A stretch of DNA of 64,000 nucleotides, from NCBI RefSeq assembly GCF_030815255.1, contig NZ_JAUSWN010000010.1, positions 45,620 through 109,619 of the forward strand. The letters are read 5' to 3'. Both the position numbers and the translations under genes were made by a program. The notes beneath the pieces are model-generated. The model was not told the DNA's origin. It saw only the letters and a list, made by a program, of their open reading frames with translations, and did not search any database. This DNA comes from Hathewaya limosa. GTDB taxonomy: Bacteria > Bacillota > Clostridia > Clostridiales > Clostridiaceae. This document shows, in pieces, positions 18,252-26,513 of this stretch. Position 1 is the stretch's first letter. Every line of letters begins with the position of its first letter.

Positions 18252-19268
18252 ATGGCTAAAAGAATTGGTAAACAAACTGTTGTCTTGGATAATAAGCCTA
18301 GAATTATAGCTACATATAATGTGGTTGGACCTAAAGAGGGAGAAGGTCCTTTAAAAGATTATTTTGACAAAATAATTGAGGACGATTTAAATGGTCAAGA
18401 AACTTATGAAAAGGCAGAAAGTAGTTTAACATATATAGCTATAGAAGAATGTATAAAAAGAGCTAATTTAACAGATAAAAATATAGATTATTTATTGGCT
18501 GGTGATTTATTGAATCAATTAACAGCATCTAATTTTGCTGTTAGAAATATAGATATACCCTTTATAGGACTTTATGGTGCATGTTCTACAATGGCATTAT
18601 CTCTTAGTATGGCAGCTATGATGATAGATGGAGGATTTGCCGATCATACAATAGCGGCTACTTCTTCACACTTTTCTTCCGCAGAAAGACAGTTTAGAAC
18701 CCCACTGGAATATGGTTCTCAAAAATCACCAACATCTCAAAGAACGGTTACAGGTGCAGGAGCAATGCTTTTAGGAAAAACAGGTGATTATCCTTATGTA
18801 ACTCATGTAACTACTGGTAAGGTTAAAGACTATGGAGAAACGGATCCTAATAGCATGGGATCTGCCATGGCACCAGCAGCTGTGGATACTATAAAACAAC
18901 ATTTGTATGATACAAATAGAAAACCTTCCGATTATGATTTAATCATAACAGGTGACTTAGGAATGTTCGGCAAGAAAATGACGGAAGAACTGTTACTAGA
19001 ATACGGATATGATATTAGAAAGGTCTATAAGGATTGTGGTGTTGAGATATTTAACATAGATGAACAAAATGTTATGTGTGGTGCCAGTGGATGTGGCTGT
19101 TCTGCTGTAGTTATGACAGGATATGTTTATAAAAATTTACTTATGAGAAAGATGAAAAGAGTATTATTAGTTTCTACAGGTGCTTTAATGAGTCCAACAT
19201 CGTCATTACAAGGTGAAAGTATACCAGGTATAGCCCATGCAGTAGCTGTAGAAATTGGGGAGGAATAA
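18252..19268 (+). CDS. spoVAD: Stage V sporulation protein AD
   Basis: A 338-residue thiolase-fold protein that binds dipicolinic acid and is part of the SpoVA complex in the inner spore membrane. Recognisable stretches include GLYGACSTMALSLSMAAMMI, AATSSHFSSAERQFRTPLEYG, the TVTGAGAMLLG strand and MCGASGCGCSAVVMTGY. ATG 18252 follows GAGGTGA. It lies 38 bases after spoVAC and five bases before spoVAE. Clostridia usually keep this three-gene set rather than the seven-gene Bacillus operon, as seen here. Confidence 0.96.
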   Translation: MAKRIGKQTVVLDNKPRIIATYNVVGPKEGEGPLKDYFDKIIEDDLNGQETYEKAESSLTYIAIEECIKRANLTDKNIDYLLAGDLLNQLTASNFAVRNIDIPFIGLYGACSTMALSLSMAAMMIDGGFADHTIAATSSHFSSAERQFRTPLEYGSQKSPTSQRTVTGAGAMLLGKTGDYPYVTHVTTGKVKDYGETDPNSMGSAMAPAAVDTIKQHLYDTNRKPSDYDLIITGDLGMFGKKMTEELLLEYGYDIRKVYKDCGVEIFNIDEQNVMCGASGCGCSAVVMTGYVYKNLLMRKMKRVLLVSTGALMSPTSSLQGESIPGIAHAVAVEIGEE

Positions 19269-19273
19269 AAATA

Positions 19274-19630
19274 ATGAATTATGTAATGAGCTTTATTATA
19301 GGTGGAATAATTTGTGTTATAGCACAGATATTAATGGATACTACAAAGCTTACACCAGCCAGGATTTTAGTTAGTTTTGTAACGGTAGGTGTTATATTAG
19401 GAGCTTTCGGATTATATGATAAATTAATAGCTATAGGAGGAGCAGGAGCAACAGTTCCGCTACCTGGATTTGGAAATTCTTTAGCTAAGGGAGCAATTAA
19501 AGAAGTGCATGAAAAAGGATTATTAGGGATATTTACAGGTGGTATTAAAGGAACAGCTGGAGGAATAGCATCGGCTATTGTTTTTGGATATTTAATGGCA
19601 ATAATTTTTAATCCTAAAACTAAAGAATAA
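19274..19630 (+). CDS. spoVAE: Stage V sporulation protein AE
   Basis: A 118-residue membrane protein with about four hydrophobic segments, homologous in layout to the SpoVAC membrane region: GGIICVIAQILMDTTKLTPA, GAFGLYDKLIAIGGAGATVPL and PGFGNSLAKGAIKEV. It is a channel component of the dipicolinic acid transporter (SpoVAE/SpoVAEB type). The start ATG 19274 has GGGGAGGAA upstream, five bases after spoVAD. A strong bidirectional terminator follows, shared with the convergent PBP gene. Confidence 0.95.
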   Translation: MNYVMSFIIGGIICVIAQILMDTTKLTPARILVSFVTVGVILGAFGLYDKLIAIGGAGATVPLPGFGNSLAKGAIKEVHEKGLLGIFTGGIKGTAGGIASAIVFGYLMAIIFNPKTKE

Positions 19631-19665
19631 AAAAATATCCTAGAAAGTTTTCTAGGATATTTTTA
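19631..19665 (+). terminator. Bidirectional terminator between spoVAE and the PBP gene
   Basis: AAAAATATCCTAGAAA pairs with TTTCTAGGATATTTTT around a tiny loop, flanked by A runs on one side and T runs on the other, so it can stop transcription from both convergent genes. Confidence 0.88.
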
Positions 19666-19666
19666 T

Positions 19667-22189
19667 TTATATATTATTATTTATATTAGCATCTGGATTA
19701 CTAGGTTTAGGCTCAATTCCGTTATTAGGTTTTTCAGGTTTATTATTGTTAGGATTATTATTTATATTATTTTTATTATTATCATCTTTTATAGAAGGAT
19801 TATTCTCATTGTTTTTATTTTGTTCCTTATTATTATCATTAGGTTTGTCTTGTTCTTTTTTTTCTGGAATTTGATTAGATTTAGCATCATCATATTCTGT
19901 AGGTAGAAGAATATGTTTTTGAGAATCATCAATACGGGAAGCATACTCTCTTTTTATAAATACCTTTTCTTCTACTAACTTAGGATCACTATATTCTGTA
20001 GCAAGTACATATCTACCATCAGATTTTCTTACCACTCTTGCGGTAGTATATATATTTTCTTCTATAGTTGTAGGTTCAGTACCATCTATAAAATACTCTT
20101 TATAAGTTAAAGAACCTTTTAACATACTAGAAAAATCATTTACCAAGTTTCCTGTAAGTGAGGAAACGGGTTTTTCGACTATACCCTCAGGTTTTTCAAT
20201 AGTCTTATCAGGTAAATTTATATGGGCCTCTTTCATTATATTTCCCCATAATTTAGCTACAGTTGAACTACCTAATCCATGTATAGACGTATTATCATCA
20301 TTACCAACCCAAATAGCAGCAGAATAATAAGGAGTTAAACCTGAAAACCATAAGTTTTTATTACTAGAAGTAGTACCAGTTTTACCTCTTACACTCATGT
20401 TACCAAATTGTGCTGATGGCCCTGTTCCACCTGCAGATACTGGACCTTTTAATAAATCATACATAATATACGCAGCTTGTGGAGAAATAACTTGTCTTGA
20501 TTGAGCTTTAGTTTCTAAAAGAAGTTTATCATCTCTATCAACTACTTTTGTATAAAGTCTAGGTGCTGTTAATTTACCGTTATTTCCAAAAGTACCATAA
20601 GCAGCAGATAATGTAAGAGGATTTGTTCCATTAGATTCACCTGCATCAAGCTGACCTAAGGCAAGTGCTGGCATATTGTGATCTGTATTATCTAATTGTA
20701 ATCCAAATTTTTTACCATATTCCATAGATATATCAAGACCTCTTTTATCTTCTCCTAATGCATCTATAGTTTTTACAGCAACTACGTTTAAAGAATGTTT
20801 TAGACCATATCTTAATGTTACGTTACCATAATGATTTCTATCGGCATTCTGAGGATTATAAAGTCTTCCATTATCCGAATACTTAACTTGCATGTCATGT
20901 GGTAAATTAGAATCTTGAATTATAGATGCTGCAGTAAGAACTTTAGTATCTATAGCAGGACTATAAACAGTTAATGGTTTAATAGCAGAACCAGGTGGTC
21001 TTAAAAATCTATTAGATGCTGCTCTATTATAAGAAAGAGCTTCCTGTTCTCCTCTACCTCCAACTATAACTTTTACCTCACCAGTATGATAATTCATAAT
21101 TGTAGTTCCAGCTTGAAGGTTTTTTTGGCTTGAATAGATATTATTATTTAAAACATCTTGAGTTTTATTTTGTAATTTAGTATCCATAGTAGTATAAATT
21201 TTTAATCCACCATTAGCTAAAAGTGCATTTACTTCATTATCACTATAATTATACTTTTCTTTTAAGTCATTCATTACAACTTCAATAACAGGTCTTGAAA
21301 ACCATTCATAACTCATTTTATTTCTAGTATTATGATTAAAGCTATATTTTAATTGAGGGGAAATAGCTTTATCATACTCCTCTTGAGTTAAATATTTATT
21401 TTCAAACATTTTAGTTAAAATAGCTTGAGTTCTTGGTGATTCATGAATTTGTTTTTTATCATATGCATATTTAGCAGCACCATATGAAACAGAGGGACTT
21501 TGAGCACAACTAGCAATAAATGCACATTCTGTTAAGGTTAGATCTTTTAAGTCCTTATTAAAATATTGTTTAGCTGCAGATTTTACACCGTAAGCTGTAC
21601 CACCTAAAGGAATGGTATTCATATATGTCTCAAGAATCTTTTCTTTTGACAATATTTTTTCAAGTTCTAATGACATATACATTTCTTGAATTTTTCTTTC
21701 AATATTAAGTCTATTGGTTAAAGAATCCGTAAGAAAATAACGTTGTTTTATTAATTGTTGAGTTATTGTAGAACCGCCTTGGAAACCTTTCTTACCAGTT
21801 AAAAGTTTTTTAACATTGCCAAGTGTTGCTCCAGCAAGTCTTTTAAAATCAATTCCTTTATGTTTCCAAAATCTCTCATCTTCTATAGATACAAAAGCAT
21901 CTATTAAGTTTTGAGGGATATCCTTGTATTCAACAGGGTCACGTCGCTCAACAGTTAAGTATTCATCTATTAAATTTCCCTTATCATCATAAAACTTTGT
22001 AGGTTCACTTAATGAGGTTACAGTTTTTACATCTACAGAAGGAGCGGTTTTAGCCATTCCAAGAATTACTGCACCTAAGATAACCATGCAAGTTAGTATT
22101 ATAAATAATATTGAAAGCAATACAATTTTCAATGTTTTTTTCTTAGATTTTTTTTTGCTTTTTTTCTTCTTTTTTTTGTTTTCACTCAT
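19667..22189 (-). CDS. Class A penicillin-binding protein (transglycosylase/transpeptidase), PBP1A type
   Basis: Bifunctional peptidoglycan synthase, 840 residues. A very basic cytoplasmic N-terminus (residues 5-19 mostly Lys) precedes one membrane helix (about 21-45). The glycosyltransferase domain shows EDERFWKHKGID with catalytic Glu103 and GGSTITQQLIKQ (138-149). The transpeptidase domain has SAIK (Ser401, Lys404), SLN (466-468) and KTGTT (603-607). The last roughly 65 residues form an Asn/Lys/Pro-rich low-complexity tail outside the membrane. AGGAGG lies ahead of the ATG. It is transcribed against its neighbours and closed by the shared terminator at 19631-19665. Confidence 0.95.
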   Translation of the reverse strand: MSENKKKKKKSKKKSKKKTLKIVLLSILFIILTCMVILGAVILGMAKTAPSVDVKTVTSLSEPTKFYDDKGNLIDEYLTVERRDPVEYKDIPQNLIDAFVSIEDERFWKHKGIDFKRLAGATLGNVKKLLTGKKGFQGGSTITQQLIKQRYFLTDSLTNRLNIERKIQEMYMSLELEKILSKEKILETYMNTIPLGGTAYGVKSAAKQYFNKDLKDLTLTECAFIASCAQSPSVSYGAAKYAYDKKQIHESPRTQAILTKMFENKYLTQEEYDKAISPQLKYSFNHNTRNKMSYEWFSRPVIEVVMNDLKEKYNYSDNEVNALLANGGLKIYTTMDTKLQNKTQDVLNNNIYSSQKNLQAGTTIMNYHTGEVKVIVGGRGEQEALSYNRAASNRFLRPPGSAIKPLTVYSPAIDTKVLTAASIIQDSNLPHDMQVKYSDNGRLYNPQNADRNHYGNVTLRYGLKHSLNVVAVKTIDALGEDKRGLDISMEYGKKFGLQLDNTDHNMPALALGQLDAGESNGTNPLTLSAAYGTFGNNGKLTAPRLYTKVVDRDDKLLLETKAQSRQVISPQAAYIMYDLLKGPVSAGGTGPSAQFGNMSVRGKTGTTSSNKNLWFSGLTPYYSAAIWVGNDDNTSIHGLGSSTVAKLWGNIMKEAHINLPDKTIEKPEGIVEKPVSSLTGNLVNDFSSMLKGSLTYKEYFIDGTEPTTIEENIYTTARVVRKSDGRYVLATEYSDPKLVEEKVFIKREYASRIDDSQKHILLPTEYDDAKSNQIPEKKEQDKPNDNNKEQNKNNENNPSIKDDNNKNNINNNPNNNKPEKPNNGIEPKPSNPDANINNNI

Positions 22190-22424
22190 TTACTGTCCTC
22201 CTTATGGTAGGGTAAAAATTATAAAGTCATTATATCACAAATAATTAATATATTAAAAGAAATAAAGTTTTTAATTTATTATAACATAAGGTATGTTTTT
22301 TTATAATAAACTATAATAAAAATTGAAAAAATTACTAGATATGAAATATTATTAAAGGTAATTTAAATTATCCGTATACTATATTTTTTATAAGTATTTG
22401 GAGATAAGGAAAGGGTAGGATAAA

Positions 22425-23072
22425 GTGATTATTAAGAAAAAAACAAAAGTAACTTTTATAGTGGTTCTTATCTTTATAATTTTTATTATTTTAGTATATA
22501 CATTAGATAAGGTATTTTTACCTACTGCACTTGCAGTTTCCGAAGCCGAAATGAGAGCAAAGGCTATTCAAACAGTAGATAAGTGTATATTAGATGAATT
22601 AAATGAAAAATTTAGATATAATGATATAGTAAGAATAGATAAAGATTCTGATGGGAATATAGTTATGCTTAGAGCAGATACAGTAAAATTAAACCTCCTA
22701 GCAAACAATGTGTCATTAAAGAGTCAAGAAGCGTTAAATAGATTAGGGAGTGTTGGGATAGAGCTAACATTAGGATACATAACTAAAAATAATTTATTAT
22801 CTTATTTAGGACCAAAAATAAAAGTAAAAATGGAACCATTAAGTAATGTAGAAACTAATTATTCTTCCGTATTTGAAAGTGCAGGAATAAATCAAACTAT
22901 GCATAAAATCTTTATAAAGTTTAAAACTAAGGTTAGGATTATATTTCCTATGAAAAGTTTTGATGTAGATTTAGTTAGTGAATTACCTATTTCTGAAACA
23001 GTTATAGTAGGAAAAATTCCAGATACGGCATTACAATTAGATTTAGATGGAATAGGATATAAAAGTAAATAA
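22425..23072 (+). CDS. yunB: Sporulation protein YunB
   Basis: A 215-residue protein with one N-terminal membrane helix (about residues 8-28) and an extracytoplasmic domain. The pattern ALAVSEAEMRAKAIQTVDKC just after the helix, GSVGIELTLGYITKNNLLSYLGP and the late ELPISETVIVGKIPDTALQLD match YunB as I know it, a SigE-dependent mother-cell protein of unknown biochemical role. The start is GTG 22425 with AGGATAA upstream. It is a single gene between the PBP gene and hpt, each with its own orientation, and ends in a strong terminator. Confidence 0.9.
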   Translation: MIIKKKTKVTFIVVLIFIIFIILVYTLDKVFLPTALAVSEAEMRAKAIQTVDKCILDELNEKFRYNDIVRIDKDSDGNIVMLRADTVKLNLLANNVSLKSQEALNRLGSVGIELTLGYITKNNLLSYLGPKIKVKMEPLSNVETNYSSVFESAGINQTMHKIFIKFKTKVRIIFPMKSFDVDLVSELPISETVIVGKIPDTALQLDLDGIGYKSK

Positions 23073-23107
23073 AAAAACATGACCATTAAATAAGGTCATG
23101 TTTTTTT
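23072..23107 (+). terminator. Bidirectional terminator between yunB and hpt
   Basis: AAAAAACATGACC pairs with GGTCATGTTTTTT around an eight-to-ten-base loop. It lies between the convergent yunB and hpt genes and has T runs on both strands. Confidence 0.88.
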
Positions 23108-23130
23108 ATTTATAAGTATTTCTATAAAAA

Positions 23131-23655
23131 TTATTCTTCCCAGTTAAATACATAAGGAATATTTCTATAAAAATCACCATAGTTTAATCCATATCCTGCA
23201 ACGAAGACATCTGGGATTTCAAAACAACAGTAATCAGGTTTTATATCCACTTTTCTTCTATCAGGTTTATCTAAAAGTACACAACATTTAACAGAGTTAG
23301 CACCTAATTCTTTTACATGATTCATAACAAAGTCCATAGTTGTACCACTATCTACTATGTCGTCTACTACTAATACATCTAAACCCTTAATATCATCTGG
23401 AATATCATGTACAACCTGAACTGTGCCTGATGAAGTTTCGTTATGTCCATAGCTTGAAGTAGTCATGAAACCAATTTGAGTTGGAACTTCTAATTCTCTT
23501 ACTAAATCAGCAGTATATATAAAACTACCTCTTAAAAGTGAAAGTACATAAACACTTTTACCTTCATAATCCTTTGAAATTTGTCTACCTAGTTCTTTTA
23601 TTCTATTAGAAATTTCTTCTGAACTAATTAGTATATTTATTTTTTTCTTTTCCAA
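23131..23655 (-). CDS. hpt: Hypoxanthine-guanine phosphoribosyltransferase
   Basis: Salvages hypoxanthine or guanine with PRPP to IMP or GMP in the cytoplasm. The 174-residue type I phosphoribosyltransferase has the PRPP loop VLVVDDIVDSGTTMDF, the LLRGSFIYTADL loop-I region, the flexible-loop SSYGHNETSSG and the base-recognising KPDYCCFEIPDVFVAGYGL. I choose the TTG at 23655, with AAGGTGGGA seven bases upstream; an in-frame ATG at 23673 lies before that site and is less likely. A consensus-like promoter lies upstream on the minus strand at 23696-23724. Confidence 0.94.
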   Translation of the reverse strand: MEKKKINILISSEEISNRIKELGRQISKDYEGKSVYVLSLLRGSFIYTADLVRELEVPTQIGFMTTSSYGHNETSSGTVQVVHDIPDDIKGLDVLVVDDIVDSGTTMDFVMNHVKELGANSVKCCVLLDKPDRRKVDIKPDYCCFEIPDVFVAGYGLNYGDFYRNIPYVFNWEE

Positions 23656-23695
23656 GCTAATCCCACCTTGCATTAATATTTACAACTTTCTTTTT

Positions 23696-23724
23696 ATAGT
23701 ATAGAATTAAATAATAGTTGTCAA
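23696..23724 (-). promoter_or_regulatory. Candidate SigA promoter of hpt
   Basis: On the minus strand a perfect TTGACA (23724-23719) is followed after 15 bases by TATACT (23703-23698) or after 17 bases by TACTAT (23701-23696). Confidence 0.55.
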
Positions 23725-23799
23725 GAATAGTTGGACATATAGTTAATAATGTATGAAAATTTTTAATAAGAGAATCCTTTAGGATAAGGAGATGATTTA

Positions 23800-25590
23800 A
23801 TGATATATGGAAATATAGATGGAGTAAGAGATAGTATTTTAAATGTCTTAGAAGATATATATGAAATTAGACAGTGGAAAGATAGTATTTTTACAGAAGA
23901 ATTAGTTGAGGTATTAAGGAATATAACTCTAAAATTACAAAGAGAAGTAAGTGTAGCCATAAATAGAAAAGGAAAGGTAGTAAGTGTTGGTATTGGAGAT
24001 AGTTCTACTGTAGAATTACCTCTTATTGATATTAAGGAAAATAGATTGTCAGGAGTTAGGGTTATACATACTCATCCAAATGGTAATCCCAAACTTTCAG
24101 CCTTAGACTTATCTGCACTTATAAAATTAAAATTAGATTGTATTGTAGCTATAGGGGTAAAAGAAGATGTACCTTGCAAAGTAAATGTTGGATATTGTGC
24201 TATAGAAAATAACATTTTGATTCATGAAGAAGTATATAATTTATCTGTAGAACAGGCAAAAAATTTAGACTTCTTAGATAAAATTGCTCATATCGAGGAA
24301 TTGATTAAGCATAATGAAATCGAAGAAGAACAAGGCGAAAGAGCTATTCTTGTTGGAATAGAAAGTGAAGATAGTTTAGATGAATTAGAAGAACTTGCAT
24401 ATGCATGTAATGTTGAAACTATAGAAAAAGTATTTCAAAAGAAAAATAAAGAGGATAAAGCTTTTTGTGTAGGTAGTGGCAAAGTAGATGAAATAGGTAT
24501 GTTACTTCAAGCATTGAAAGCTAATGTCGTTATTTTTGATGAAGAATTATCAGGAGCACAGGTTAGAAATTTAGAAGATAGTTTAGGTGTAAAAGTCATA
24601 GATAGAACAACTTTAATTCTTGAGATATTTGCAAGAAGGGCAAAAAGTAGAGAGGCTAAACTTCAAGTAGAACTTGCACAACTTAAATATAGAAGTGCAA
24701 GATTAATAGGATTAGGTACAATATTATCCAGAACGGGTGGAGGAATAGGTACTAGAGGACCAGGTGAAAAAAAATTAGAAATAGATAAAAGAAGAATTAG
24801 AGAAAGGGTAACTGAACTTTCTAGAGAATTACAAAAAATAAAAAGTATAAGAATCGTTCAAAGAGAAAAGAGGGTTAAGGGAAATATACCTAAACTTTCT
24901 TTAGTAGGATATACTAATACAGGAAAATCTACATTAAGAAATAGATTGTGCAAGATAGTTCCAAGCAAAAATAATAATACAAATAAAGAAAATGTATTTG
25001 AAGCAGATATGTTATTTGCAACATTAGATACAACTACAAGAGCCATCTCACTTCCAGATGGAAGAGTAGCTACTTTAGCAGATACAGTAGGTTTTATAAG
25101 AAAATTACCACATGATTTGGTAGAGTCTTTTAAATCTACTTTAGAAGAGGTTGTAAATTCAGATCTACTTCTACATGTAGTAGATTCTTCTTCTGAAAAA
25201 TTATATGAACAAGTAGAGGCTGTAGAAGCTGTTTTAACAGAATTAGGGGTAAATCCACTAGACTGCATTTTAGTTCTAAATAAAATAGACAAAGTCTCAG
25301 AGGAGCAATTAAAAGATATAGAACAGAATTTAAGTAGATATAAGTTAATTAGCATATCCGCAAGAGAAGAAAAAAATATAGATGAATTATTAGAATTGAT
25401 TTGTGACAATTTGCCACAAACTATATTTGAAAAAGAATTTTTAATACCATACACTGAACAAAAACTTGTATCTTATATTCATAGAAATGGCAAAGTTTTA
25501 GAGGAAAGTTATGAAGAAGAAGGAACTAAAATTAAGGCTTTAATAGATGATGAGATTTATAATAAATGTATTTCTTTTGAACTTAAATAG
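23800..25590 (+). CDS. hflX: GTPase HflX with an N-terminal JAMM (RadC-like) domain
   Basis: HflX binds 50S subunits and splits stalled or hibernating ribosomes. From about residue 180 on the protein is a standard HflX: GSGKVDEIG, the glycine-rich RTGGGIGTRGPGEKKLE, coiled-coil helices, then the G domain with GYTNTGKST (P loop), DTVGF (G3), NKID (G4) and SAR (G5). The protein is 596 residues, longer than the roughly 425 of E. coli HflX. The extra N-terminus contains a complete JAMM metal-site pattern, H90-T-H92, seven residues, S100-x2-D103, with a candidate Glu49 41 residues upstream, in RadC-like surroundings (IHTHPNGNPKLSALD). ATG 23800 has AAGGAG upstream. It heads a run of five closely spaced genes. 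Confidence 0.92.
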   Translation: MIYGNIDGVRDSILNVLEDIYEIRQWKDSIFTEELVEVLRNITLKLQREVSVAINRKGKVVSVGIGDSSTVELPLIDIKENRLSGVRVIHTHPNGNPKLSALDLSALIKLKLDCIVAIGVKEDVPCKVNVGYCAIENNILIHEEVYNLSVEQAKNLDFLDKIAHIEELIKHNEIEEEQGERAILVGIESEDSLDELEELAYACNVETIEKVFQKKNKEDKAFCVGSGKVDEIGMLLQALKANVVIFDEELSGAQVRNLEDSLGVKVIDRTTLILEIFARRAKSREAKLQVELAQLKYRSARLIGLGTILSRTGGGIGTRGPGEKKLEIDKRRIRERVTELSRELQKIKSIRIVQREKRVKGNIPKLSLVGYTNTGKSTLRNRLCKIVPSKNNNTNKENVFEADMLFATLDTTTRAISLPDGRVATLADTVGFIRKLPHDLVESFKSTLEEVVNSDLLLHVVDSSSEKLYEQVEAVEAVLTELGVNPLDCILVLNKIDKVSEEQLKDIEQNLSRYKLISISAREEKNIDELLELICDNLPQTIFEKEFLIPYTEQKLVSYIHRNGKVLEESYEEEGTKIKALIDDEIYNKCISFELK

Positions 25591-25608
25591 AATGGGGGAT
25601 ATCACAGT

Positions 25609-26505
25609 ATGGCAAAAACAATTTTAGATTATCAAATTGCCTTTAATAAAACTGTAGAAAGTTTAAAAGTAAAAAAGGAAGTATTAGCTTTATTTGTTTT
25701 TGGATCAATTATGAATGGTGACTTATGGGAACAATCTGATATAGATCTTATTGTGGTTTATAATGAGCCACTGGATAATATAAACAATATATATACAGAG
25801 CATAATGATATTCCCATTCATATTAAGTTAATAGATAAGAAAAAGTTTATTTCACTATGTATAGGTGCTAATAAAGGGGGATATATTCATAGATTATTTT
25901 CTTCATCTAAACTTGTGTTTTCAAATGATAAAGATATTGATGAATTATATGATAAAGAACGGTTTTTTAATGATTTTTGTGGTGAAAGATGGAACATGGT
26001 TTTTTTAAGTGATTTATTGAAAAGTACTTCTGAATGTAAAAAATACTTGTATAAGGAATCTATTTATAATGCATACACATTGGCTAGTATAAGTATTAGG
26101 GAATATGCTAAGTTAATAGTTAATTTTTCAGGATACATGATAAATAGAGATGTGGTAAATATGGCCATGAATTTAGATAGTAAACTTTCAACTATTGCAG
26201 AAGAATTTTTTATGAGAAAAAATGACATAAAAAAAGACATAGAAATATTAATAGAGTATATAGATGATAATATAAATAGAAACATGAAAGTATATACTTC
26301 TTTATTATTAAATTATATGAAAGAAATAAATACACCTTTAAGTTCTAGAGAAATAGCATTTTCTAAATTATTCAGAGAATATAAAATTAATATGGAAGAA
26401 ATTTTAAATAAGTTATATGAGCTTGAAATAGTAAATAAAATGAAAAGACCATATAAGAGTTCTTTAGGTAATATATTGATAGAAGAGAATGTTTATTATA
26501 TTTAG
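25609..26505 (+). CDS. Nucleotidyltransferase domain protein
   Basis: A 298-residue protein with an N-terminal Pol-beta-type nucleotidyltransferase domain: FGSIMNGDLWEQSDIDLIVV gives Gly32-Ser33 and the metal-binding Asp44 and Asp46. The remaining two thirds are helical and resemble the substrate-binding region of small aminoglycoside-type or MNT nucleotidyltransferases; the last 50 residues (LSSREIAFSKLF...) look like a winged-helix-type module. It could modify a small molecule, RNA or protein; no specific substrate is readable. It lies 18 bases after hflX and eight bases before a MocR-type regulator, implying co-transcription. Ribosome binding site GGGGG. Confidence 0.72.
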   Translation: MAKTILDYQIAFNKTVESLKVKKEVLALFVFGSIMNGDLWEQSDIDLIVVYNEPLDNINNIYTEHNDIPIHIKLIDKKKFISLCIGANKGGYIHRLFSSSKLVFSNDKDIDELYDKERFFNDFCGERWNMVFLSDLLKSTSECKKYLYKESIYNAYTLASISIREYAKLIVNFSGYMINRDVVNMAMNLDSKLSTIAEEFFMRKNDIKKDIEILIEYIDDNINRNMKVYTSLLLNYMKEINTPLSSREIAFSKLFREYKINMEEILNKLYELEIVNKMKRPYKSSLGNILIEENVYYI

Positions 26506-26513
26506 GGGGAAAT

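Noticed and set aside
24858..25454. A long minus-strand open frame of 198 codons inside hflX
   Set aside because: It lies entirely antisense to the well-conserved HflX G domain, has low-complexity Ser/Asn/Phe composition and no ribosome binding site; it is a shadow of the real gene.
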